Both the position numbers and the translations under genes were made by a program. Positions 55,901 through 64,000 of a DNA stretch of 64,000 nucleotides are shown here, in pieces. A model generated the notes under the pieces. It was not told the DNA's origin, searched no databases, and saw only the letters and a list, made by a program, of their open reading frames with translations. The DNA is from Phoronis australis (lineage: Eukaryota > Phoronida > Phoronidae): the NCBI GenBank assembly GCA_002633005.1, contig NMRA01000119.1:257636-321635 (forward strand), in the 5' to 3' direction. Position 1 is the first letter of the stretch. Every line of letters begins with the position of its first letter.

Positions 55901-56887
55901 AATGCATTTTTGAAATCATGATCAATCGTTTCGTCAATTGAAAGTATACTAAAATCCCAAAATAAAATCCGAGTCATGATTTATCTTTTCTAGTCAGTTG
56001 AAATTTACTTTCTGGGAAATTGTTTCGTAAGATAGTCTTGTTTTAATCTGCGCAGATGATAGCGTGAAAACTTTTAATGAATATTGTTACTTTATCAGAA
56101 AAACTCGGGAAGAGAATTTCTTTGGTGTGCATTTATTCATTGCAAATAGAACTAAAGTCTGTGGAATTGTCAATTATGAAAATCGTTAGAGCACAAAAGC
56201 ACAAAAACAGAAAGACAAATTTCTGACAAATGAATCTGCTCACTCAAAGTACAGTGCATCGTTGTATGCACCTATAAAAGACTTTGTTGGAGAGTGCTGG
56301 AAAACCAACAATGTTGCTAAAAGTTTGATTTTAAAGTGTATCCCGTTAAAGATAGTTTTGTACTCCCCGAATCTAGGATTACAATCGAAATTAAAACTGA
56401 AAAACCGACTCAAAAACTCTGCCGGTTCTCTGCAAAGGCCAATGGGCAACAAAAGAATATTTACTTTGGAGTCCGCGCACACTACCGCAGGTAGATGCTC
56501 GGCTGTCAGATTTTTGTCAGTGAAAATATTTATGAACACATATATAGGTACTTAATTTTATTTTAGAGAAAAATTTCACGCTCTACATATTTCTATTTAA
56601 GACCTTTTGGACGTCAATTTTAGATTGATTTTAAAATGTTATTTGGATCGTCATGTAGATATTTCGCTGCTGAACTGCCATTTATTCATCGAATCTGCGA
56701 TTTCAGTGTCAAGTGCAGTAAGTATCTCAATCTCATTCTACAGTCAGTTTAGATAAGATCACGCCATTGCAGTTGTTCAAACCTTACCTATGACATTTTC
56801 ATCTTGTCCAATTAGATAATTACTAAACACATACTGAGATACACTACGCCTGTGAGTCCTAGTCCACCGTCTCGGCACTGTTCCTGA

Positions 56888-56972
56888 CCTGATTTTGAGA
56901 ACAAAGTTTCATCCACTGAATAACGGCCCAGTCGTCCAGTTATTCAGTGATTGCCTGGTTCTCAAAATCAGG
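56888..56972. repeat. inverted repeat (hairpin)
   Basis: CCTGATTTTGAGAAC pairs with GTTCTCAAAATCAGG, and ACTGAATAAC pairs with GTTATTCAGT. Together they form a hairpin with a short loop and one internal bulge region. Confidence 0.75.
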
Positions 56973-57300
56973 GCCTTTCAATCTGTGTAGATTTGGTAAA
57001 GAGCTGTATAAATATTCAGCTTTTTAACGTTCTGGGTAAAAAGTAAACAAAACAAAATTCTGAACAAAGTCAATTCCATTATTGATGTTTTTGATACGTA
57101 TCGTGAAATACTGATTACTTTCAACTTTCCATGACTGGATATAGCCTTGGTGCAAAGCTGTATACTAAATACACAGTATTGGAGCTTCTTACTTTTGAGG
57201 GTTTTTGGCGTATTATGTCTCACACTGATTAAAACATCAGTCACTTTGTTATAAGTACCTTTTGCGCATAGCCATAGAAGGACATAATCAAACTTTCTTC

Positions 57301-57445
57301 GAGCTGTCTTTTGTTCTGTTCCTCAAATTAGCAACTGGCCATTTTTATATTGCGTGCTCTCCTGTTTTTACCGCACCCACCAGGAGCATGCGCAGGTATA
57401 AAAATGGCCAGTTGCCGATTTGGGCAACTAAACGAAGGACTGTTC
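57301..57445. repeat. 145-bp hairpin upstream of FAM50A
   Basis: GCAACTGGCCATTTTTATA pairs with TATAAAAATGGCCAGTTGC. Pairing extends outwards imperfectly to GAGCTGTC/GGACTGTTC and inwards through GCTCTCCTG/CAGGAGC, leaving a loop of about 16 nt. MITE-like. Confidence 0.75.
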
Positions 57446-57633
57446 AAAGAAAAAGTTTGATTGGGGGAGTATCAGGAGCTTCACCGTCTCCACTGAGGCC
57501 AGCTAGAGATGGTGGTCACTGTCTAGACAGTACCATCCTACAGCTACGCACACAACATTTTTAGATATGACTAGTCATTGTATTCTGAACCTAAAACTGC
57601 TACTGAAATTGAATTCATTTGACTCAATTTCAA

Positions 57634-58108
57634 TGCTTGAAAAATGCCTAAATGTGGCTGACGTCTGAACATCATGTCACAGAAATGGATGACTAGGTTC
57701 ATATGAAACTTTCGGATACTATTCTTTACACACTGTTCTCTAAATTTAGGAAATGTTTTTAAATTGTTTGCTTTTGCACGAGGGGCTATCAAAAATATGA
57801 CTTTGACATTCTAATGAAACAAACTCAAAATTTACATAGAACAAAACCGAATTGATAATTTAGAAAACTGTAACAGTGTTTTTGAGATTTCATCTTGTAC
57901 ATTGATCTTGAATGAAATTAGGTCCTGTTCGTGATCTGTTATTTTGCTGTAGATGTACTTTTATTTTTTTAAGGTTTAGGAAAAAACATTGTCACATTGT
58001 GAAGTTAATAGCAGATGCATTGCTATATCAAGTCAAACAACAAATTGTACTGGCTTACTGTCAAAAAATATTTGATTTTACTGAATTGAAGTCTACGTTA
58101 CCTTAAGG
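57634..58108 (+). mobile_element. 0.5-kb dispersed repeat, copy E
   Basis: Matches the family over GTTCATATGAAACTTTC, ACACTGTTCTCTAAAT, GAAAACTGTAACAGTG and TTTTTGAGATTTCATCTTG. It ends about 50 bp before the FAM50A start region. Confidence 0.7.
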
Positions 58109-58156
58109 TTGAGAATAATGAGGTAGATGTTTTCATTTTGTTTTCTTTAAGTTTAG

Positions 58157-58174
58157 GGTTGTGAGATCACCACC
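58157..58174 (+). other. possible start of FAM50A 5'UTR exon segment
   Basis: GTTTTCTTTAAGTTTAG just before 58157 looks like a splice acceptor. A non-coding first exon further upstream is therefore possible; none could be placed. The repeat copy at 57634-58108 lies directly upstream, so a conventional promoter there is unlikely. Confidence 0.3.
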
Positions 58175-58367
58175 ATGGCCCAATATAAGGGTGCAGCTAA
58201 GGAGGCTGGCCGCGCCGCCCAGCTGATCAAGAAACGACAAAAACAGGAAGAGGAACTGGCCAATAGGAAGCGAAAAATTGAAGAAGAGTTGGCAGTGGGG
58301 AGCATCTCTAACAAGTTTGCGACTCACTATGATGCCGTTGAACAGCAGCTGAAGTCAGACACTATTG
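58175..58367 (+). CDS. FAM50A: FAM50A exon 1
   Basis: Encodes residues 1-64, including the MAQYKGAA start and [14 protein letters not shown], which matches HYDAVEAELKSSTV of human FAM50A. The donor GTTTGT is weak but gives the required phase 1 and the conserved G-L-V-T-L junction with exon 2. Confidence 0.95.
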
Positions 58368-61300
58368 GTTTGTGTTTCTCTTGCATCTTGTGTTTTTTTA
58401 AGTTATAAGTGACCCACGGTCCTCAAAGATGGTAAAGTTTCTTTTAAGTTTAGATCAGGGTATGATGGAATTTTAGTGAAATGTCTTTAAAAATTGATGT
58501 GATTATAAAGTTTGATTTGATTGGCTTTTAGTTAATAACTGTCTCCGTAGTTACTTAGTAACATTTTGAACGTTTGTTGGAAACATTAGAAAAATGAAAA
58601 GAAAATTAGTTTTAATTTGCAATTTTTTGTTATATCACTGGATTATGAGAGGAGATCTTTTAAATGACATAACATTACATTACACAAGCCATGGGGGGTC
58701 GTCATTGAATAGCATCTCTCAGTAAAAAAGATCTGGCTTTGTTCATTTTAAATGCAGCAGATAGTGTGGTTGTGTTTGCATCTGAGCATAGCAGAAAATT
58801 TCTAATTCTCAACCTATAATGAACTATTATTTAATAAGTAACTAAAATTTTGCAAAATGTGATTACGAAGGCGAAATCTGGCGAGAACTATTTCACTTCT
58901 AAGATACGACATAGCTTGTGCAGGGTGATCAGTTACATAACTGAAAATTCATACTTTTAAATAATGTTGACAAAAACGTTAAATAATAGTAATTTACCTG
59001 AAAAAATTCAGTTTACAGTGAACTTTCAAATTATTTTACTGACAGTTGTGGTTAAATCACATGTACTTGGTAAAAGATTGTGCCCATGGACATGACGTTA
59101 TTACAAATCGGTCTTTATTCATTGGTTCAGGCCTGGTCACCCTGGATCAAATGAAAGCCAAACAGGAAGTTATGGTGAAGGAGAGGGAGAAACAACTGGC
59201 CATAAATGCTGAGGAAAGTCGACTAAAAGCCAAACACGAGGAAGAGAACAGAGAGAAACAGAAGAAACAGGTCGGTGTCTGCAAACTGACTTGTGTCACT
59301 CTTGATATGTTACGCCTGTTTCATGAAAGTAACTCAAGTCTCAAGACAGAAATTTGATCTTACGCTCCACACAACCATTTCTGAAAAATAATTAATTCTC
59401 AGTTGAGCAAAAGGGCTAAGGCTCTGAGAATATTTATACTAAGTGTTAGTTATTGAGATAAATTCTATAAATTGTTTCTAGACTGTGATGTGCTCATAAT
59501 TTGCTACTAAAGCTATTTTTAGCAATTGTGAAGCGGAAACGTAAGGCCAAATTTCTGTCTTAAGTCTTGAGTCACTTTCATGAAACTGACCTCAGGCAAC
59601 ACTGAAATCTAATCTATAAGACACTGTTTGCAATGGGCGACTCGACATTCACTAGGTTGTGGTATTGAATAAAGGTCCCTCTTTTGGTATCTGAATAGAT
59701 TGAAAGCAGACTGCAGTTCACCACTCGAATGAGGTCATTCATGTGATAAGGGACCCTTACTTCACATGTGACACAGTGGTTTTTGAGTTCTTCTATGGTG
59801 TCTTTTTCACATGTGTAATGAAACAAATGCTTTAGGGAGGTTGTGAGTGGAGTCTTGTTGATGAGTTCTGCGTTTGACATCATGGCTAACTGGAATGACA
59901 AAAAGCTGTCATAATGCTTTATTTCAATTTTTTTTTTGACATGATCAAACAACAAACAGTTTTAACATTGTCATGATTATTTGATGGGAACATCTAGTCC
60001 CAAGAGAAAATACAAGACTTTCACACTTGTTTTCTGGGGGGGGGGAGGGGCGGGGGCTGAGAAAGTTACATTCTGTATACTCATGAAGATGTTATTATTT
60101 GTGATTCGTCCTTAAAAGAGATTTTGGCCAATTTACTTTACAGAAAATAGCCCTCTCTTTTGATCCAGATGAAGAGGATGAAGACGACAGCGATGAAGAG
60201 GAGAAAATAGAAATTGTTCCCAAGAAACGACTAGGTAGATTTGTTTGTGCAATGTTTTTACAAAGGATAGGCCATCATAGTTAAACCTCATCGAGTTGGG
60301 TCATGTCAAAAGTATAATGATCTCAAACTGCAGTAATAATGCCATGCTGGACCTGGGGCGCTTAAACTGGGAAACTTAGTTATCGGTGTAATTGTTAAGA
60401 AAATTATGTGTGCTTATGAATTAAAGTTTGGGGTGGGCATTAAATCTGAGGAGTACAGTAGTAGTGCCTTTAATTTCAGGTAATATTCACAACGTAAATA
60501 ATAAATACATATTTAGTTTACAAAAGGCCCGAGAATGACTTATGAGAAGTTGAAATGATAATTCAAGTCGTAGAAACAATCGCTAAATTCGACTTGGTTT
60601 ATATTGCATACCTTTGAAGGTAGTCTTAAGTCCCAGTCTTGCATAAACACTCTTCTCGAGAAAGCACTGGAGGTTAGAATTTTGATGCAAAATTAGTGCT
60701 GTTTTATTTTGTGCTGGGGACACTGCACCCCTGCTAAAGGTAACCGATTTAGTTATGTGACTGAGAATAAAGGCTTCGCAAGTAACACGGAAGCTTTCAA
60801 CGTATGCTGTTAAAGGCTACCCAGTAGGAAAATGTTCTGTAACTTCTCAGCGTGCTAGCTGTTAGAGTTAAATAAAGTCAATGTGTTTGGAATGCACGCA
60901 TGCAGTATCGGAGTTTTATGGTCTTTTATCTGATTTCAGAATAAGAGTTCCGTAAGAGCATTGAGTCTTACATAACCTCTCTGTACATTTTTAGGTAAGA
61001 ACCCAGACGTAGACACCAGCTTTCTCCCAGACAGGGACAGAGAGGCAGAAGAAGCAAAACTGAGGTACATACTATTTACGTGATTTTCATTTGTGTTTTT
61101 CTTGTTATTGCACCTAATCAGTATTTAAAGGGGCATTTTGTTGCTGTTTAGCTGCCAGTCTTCAGTTCTTTACCGAAGCACATTGAGGTTTAAAAACTAC
61201 AATAAACAAGCATTGTCTTGAGTCGCCGATGGTTTCTATTCGCTTGTTGGTAATTGAAATGCAGTTCTATCATGGTGGACCAATTCTTTGAGAGAAAAAA

Positions 61301-62248
61301 GGCTTAATTCGCTTTTCAATTTTAGCCAGCTAAGGAGGTTGAAGTCTTTAGTTGCAAACATAAGATCAAATACACAAGAAATTTTTTTGTCATCTCGTGA
61401 GAAAATTTAATGTACTGCTGGACTTACATGGTAAGTTAACCAAGGGCGTTCTCTTCCTAAAGATTTTGGATAACCACCGATGAGTCATGTGACTGGTGAT
61501 GTAATCAGCGGGGTATAGTTGTTAGAGCTCGATCTCAAATTCTTAGAAGCTGGTCACTTTGGCGGTTATAATCAGGTTTTTCTGCTGTAACATATAATGA
61601 TATAAATTGTTTATTTCCGTCTACCAACAGTGCCGTTTCGAATAATCGCTTTCCACAATCCTATCTGTATACAATATCTCACACTGTCCTTAAAAATATC
61701 AGTGCTATGTCAAAGTAGTCTGTTTTTGATTTTACAGGGAGGAACTTGCGTTGGAGTGGAGACAGAGGCAAGATAAGTTAAAGAACGAGGAGATTGAAAT
61801 TACGTACAGCTACTGGGACGGGTCAGGTCACAGACGACAGGTACGAATGCGCAAGGGAAACAGTATTCAGCAGTTCTTACAGCGTTGCTTAGACAACCTA
61901 CGCAAAGACTTTAACGAGCTGAAAACTGTGACAGTCGATCAGTTAATGTACGTGAAAGAGGACTTGATCATTCCGCAGCATTACACGTTTTATGATTTCA
62001 TCGTGACGCAGGCGAGAGGCAAAAGCGGGCCTCTGTTTAGTTTTGACGTACATGACGACGTGAGAGTGATCAATGATGCGACGGTGGAGAAGGACGAATC
62101 ACATGCCGGGAAAGTGTTGCTGAGGTCATGGTATGAGAGGAATAAGCACATCTTTCCGGCAAGTCGGTGGGAACCCTTTGACCCGGAAAAGAAGTGGGAC
62201 AATTACAGTATATCAGACAAAAATGCGGTGAAGATCACGGTGAAGTGA
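58175..62248 (+). CDS. FAM50A: FAM50A / XAP5 nuclear protein, complete, 5 exons
   Basis: Exons 58175-58367, 59131-59270, 60144-60234, 60995-61064 and 61738-62248 join in phase to 1005 nt, 334 residues (human FAM50A is about 339). It starts [20 protein letters not shown], nearly identical to the family start. Residues 1-110 are charged and coiled-coil-like, 118-131 form an acidic tract, [17 protein letters not shown] follows, and the XAP5 domain fills residues about 165-320 ([86 protein letters not shown]). The start has a strong context, CACCATGG. FAM50A is nuclear and associates with the spliceosome; XAP5 proteins are also implicated in transcription regulation. The C-terminus extends about ten residues ([12 protein letters not shown]) beyond the usual KWDKY end. 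Introns are 0.67-0.87 kb. Confidence 0.97.
59131..59270 (+). CDS. FAM50A: FAM50A exon 2
   Basis: The acceptor is CATTGGTTCAG and the donor GTCGGT. It encodes [20 protein letters not shown] and a K/E-rich helix ending REKQKKQ. LVTL[19 protein letters not shown] is conserved in the family. Confidence 0.96.
60144..60234 (+). CDS. FAM50A: FAM50A exon 3, acidic tract
   Basis: The acceptor is TTTACTTTACAG and the donor GTAGAT. It encodes [20 protein letters not shown] followed by [11 protein letters not shown]. It corresponds to the KISSLSF-then-acidic region of human FAM50A. Confidence 0.95.
60995..61064 (+). CDS. FAM50A: FAM50A exon 4
   Basis: The acceptor is TACATTTTTAG and the donor GTACAT. 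It encodes [20 protein letters not shown] and KLR, almost identical to the vertebrate [19 protein letters not shown] segment. Confidence 0.96.
61150..61270 (-). mobile_element. short repeat related to 7976-8180, in FAM50A intron 4
   Basis: Shares AGTTCTTTACCGAAGCACAT, TTGAGGT, GAGTCGCCGATGGTTT and TTGTTGGTAA with the sequence next to the LINE remnant. It would be a 5'-truncated LINE insertion if that assignment is right. Confidence 0.45.
61738..62248 (+). CDS. FAM50A: FAM50A exon 5, XAP5 domain
   Basis: The acceptor is TTGATTTTACAG. 511 nt hold nearly the whole XAP5 domain without interruption and end in TGA. It is the most strongly conserved coding stretch of the window. Confidence 0.98.
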
Positions 62249-63106
62249 GCATTTTTATAAATTCTAAGGAAACAACATTATCACATTTTCACCAGGGTAC
62301 ATAAGAAATGCTTTAGAATTGGAACTCAAATTTGCAGTTGATAAGTCATTGCATTGTGCTGTCCTACATTGCATGATCTCATTTGGCAAGAAAGCAGACG
62401 TCCTATAAAACCTCCACTTACTAGATGGCTACCTATGGAAGTTGACTGGGTGACTGTGCATGCTTTCTGTAACACCCACTGTGCTCATTTCTCCTGTTGC
62501 CGTAGTCAGAATCTCTCTTCAACACTGGCTGAACTGAATACCATGGATACTTGATGTAAAAGTGGACAATGGAGAGCTTCTGCAAACCATGAACTTGGTG
62601 TATATGAAATATTGTCTTCGGAAGTTTTGATAATCACACAAGCATAGGGTTAAACATTTTGGCTGGCAAGACTTTGAGGTTCAGGGAACTAGCAGCGTGA
62701 TGTTCCGCTGACGATTTATGGGCTAACCACTTGTGATACTATCTTACAGTCTCGATGTTTGGGTTCATTTTTTGTTCACTGTTCATTTGTGGCTTGGCAA
62801 ATTTAATGTTTTGTAATACAACTGGAGGTGTTTCAAATCTTCACAGTCATGTAGTATTGTTTATTGGCATCAAGACTATTCAAAGCCTCCCTTGAATGGT
62901 AATGCATATAAATTTGATTTCTACACAAGTTTTTGAGCAACTTTCCAACTGCACCAATACCATGAATTACCAAATTATTGTAATGAGAGGTTAGGTTTAC
63001 TGACTTACATTCGTCTACATCATTGCAAGAATCCTAATGTGGTGCTCTACTCAGACCCATATTTATTACAACACTACCTCCGGCTTTTCATTCTTTGTTC
63101 TGAGTG

Positions 63107-63112
63107 ATTAAA
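63107..63112 (+). terminator. candidate FAM50A polyadenylation signal ATTAAA
   Basis: ATTAAA about 860 nt after the FAM50A stop, followed by a T-rich stretch (CAAGTTTTCTTTTG). No AATAAA was found between the stop and this point. Confidence 0.3.
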
Positions 63113-63418
63113 TCAAGTTTTCTTTTGTACGGTAAGTATTGCTGGAGCTATCTGGGTGGCCCAAACAGTCCTCTAAACAAAAATCCATTCAAAGAAGGCT
63201 TTAAAGCAACAAGGGACATTTTTATTTTGCATACCAAATAAGGATAAGCAAATCAAATCTTAATGGTTTGCTGCGTCTGATGTGAAGAGCCCCATGAGAT
63301 TGACCTTTTTTACGGATAGCGCAGGACATCATGTGCATAAAGGATCATGGGAAATAGGTCAATGCATTTGAGATGACTCAACAGACACGTCCCAACTGAA
63401 CCACGTTGTCATATTCAT

Positions 63419-63635
63419 GCCGTGTACTGGGTGTAGGAACAACACCATGTACTGAATGTAAGAACTACGCCGTGTACTGAATGTAGAAACAACGCCGTGT
63501 ACTGAATGTAGAAACAACGCCGTGTACTGAATGTAGGAACGCCGTGTACTGAATGTAGGAACAACGCCGTGTACTGAATGTAGAAACAACGCCGTGTACT
63601 GAATGTAGGAAGGTCATGTACTGAATGTAGCAATA
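63419..63635 (+). repeat. 25-bp minisatellite
   Basis: About nine copies of a 25-bp unit (GCCGTGTACTGAATGTAGAA then ACAAC), with one shortened unit of 22 bp and diverged end units. Three overlapping minus-strand ORFs here are repeat shadows (FYIQYTALFLHSVHG pattern). Confidence 0.95.
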
Positions 63636-64000
63636 ACCAACAAAATTGTAAGATGTGATTTGAACCATAAGCTAATCGATAGACTGTGATAAATTTAGTT
63701 GTAGTTCTCCTTTGCCAGCATTAGAGACGTGGCCTGTTCTGTGGTACCTTCTTACTAATAGGTATGTAGGCTACAAGAACCATCCGTGTCAACCCATGGC
63801 ATTATCATGAATGCTAAGTTACTTCTAATGAGTGAAACAGAACAATTATCACATCAACGACCGACTTAGTAACTCTTTAAATCGTGGTACATAATTAGCC
63901 TGTAGAGTGCGTGGGATGCTGAACAAGACTGCTGAGGACGCTTAAAGCCTAACTTCAATTGAATTGTGTTATTATAGATGCATTGGGCCAACCAGGTAGT

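Larger units (their letters stand above)
50201..57300. other. intergenic region upstream of NK2.1
   Basis: No gene recognised. Contains NK2-like sites at 51957-51996, an inverted repeat at 52848-52939, a poly-G run with an N near 54020-54051, and the inverted repeat at 56888-56972. ORFs present are short and unconvincing. Confidence 0.65.
62249..64000. other. FAM50A 3'UTR and flank
   Basis: No further gene seen. The 3'UTR probably ends near 63.1 kb; the 25-bp minisatellite and about 360 bp of plain AT-rich sequence follow. Confidence 0.6.

Noticed and set aside
57262-57564. Plus ORF of 100 codons just upstream of FAM50A
   Set aside because: Runs through the 145-bp hairpin; no splice donor gives a sensible join to FAM50A, which has its own conserved start.
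59614-59955. Minus ORF of 113 codons in FAM50A intron 2, protein-like with several Cys/His
   Set aside because: No recognised domain, lies antisense in an intron, no splice partner; kept only as a possible transposon fragment.
63359-63668. Three overlapping minus ORFs with FYIQYTALFLHSVHG repeats; superficially an array
   Set aside because: Shadows of the 25-bp minisatellite. Units are contiguous with no unique spacers, so it is not a CRISPR array, and the genome is animal.

Overview
The window is nuclear DNA from an animal, most likely a marine invertebrate bilaterian. Three protein-coding genes have spliced structures with consensus GT/AG junctions, the sequence is AT-rich, introns run from 0.3 to 18 kb, and decayed transposon copies and minisatellites are common. 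Nothing bacterial or viral was seen. The species cannot be fixed from the sequence alone. Single N bases (7171, 14044, 54051) mark assembly joins or ambiguous bases.

Layout: (1) 159-29060, plus strand: the last eight coding exons of XRN2, the nuclear 5'-3' exoribonuclease that works in transcription termination; the catalytic N-terminal part lies beyond the left edge. One intron of 17.8 kb dominates this gene, and its 3'UTR runs to about 30.34 kb. (2) About 30.4-45.6 kb: no recognisable gene; simple repeats, possible regulatory islands and one unexplained 172-codon ORF. (3) 46461-50028, minus strand: a complete two-exon NK2.1 homeobox gene (NKX2-1/NKX2-4/TTF-1 family). (4) About 50.2-57.3 kb: upstream DNA of NK2.1 without genes, containing hairpins and possible NK2 sites. 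(5) 58175-62248, plus strand: a complete five-exon FAM50A/XAP5 gene, a spliceosome-associated nuclear protein. (6) 62.2-64 kb: 3' flank with a 25-bp minisatellite. All exon phases in the three models join without a frame error.

The most interesting biological signal is gene order. XRN2 (+) faces NK2.1 (-) tail to tail, as XRN2 faces NKX2-4 on human chromosome 20p11 beside NKX2-2, PAX1 and FOXA2 (the pharyngeal gene cluster). XRN2 and NK2.1 have unrelated jobs, so retained linkage suggests that NK2.1 regulatory DNA lies within or beyond XRN2, perhaps in its very large intron. FAM50A on the other side, where NKX2-2 would be expected from the human order, suggests a lineage-specific rearrangement or insertion.

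Repeats: a previously unnamed (to me) family of about 0.5 kb has five copies here, all in the same orientation, one carrying a nested hAT-like MITE. There is also a decayed non-LTR retrotransposon 3' end, two tRNA-like SINE candidates, several long hairpins, and an apparent assembly duplication joined by one N.
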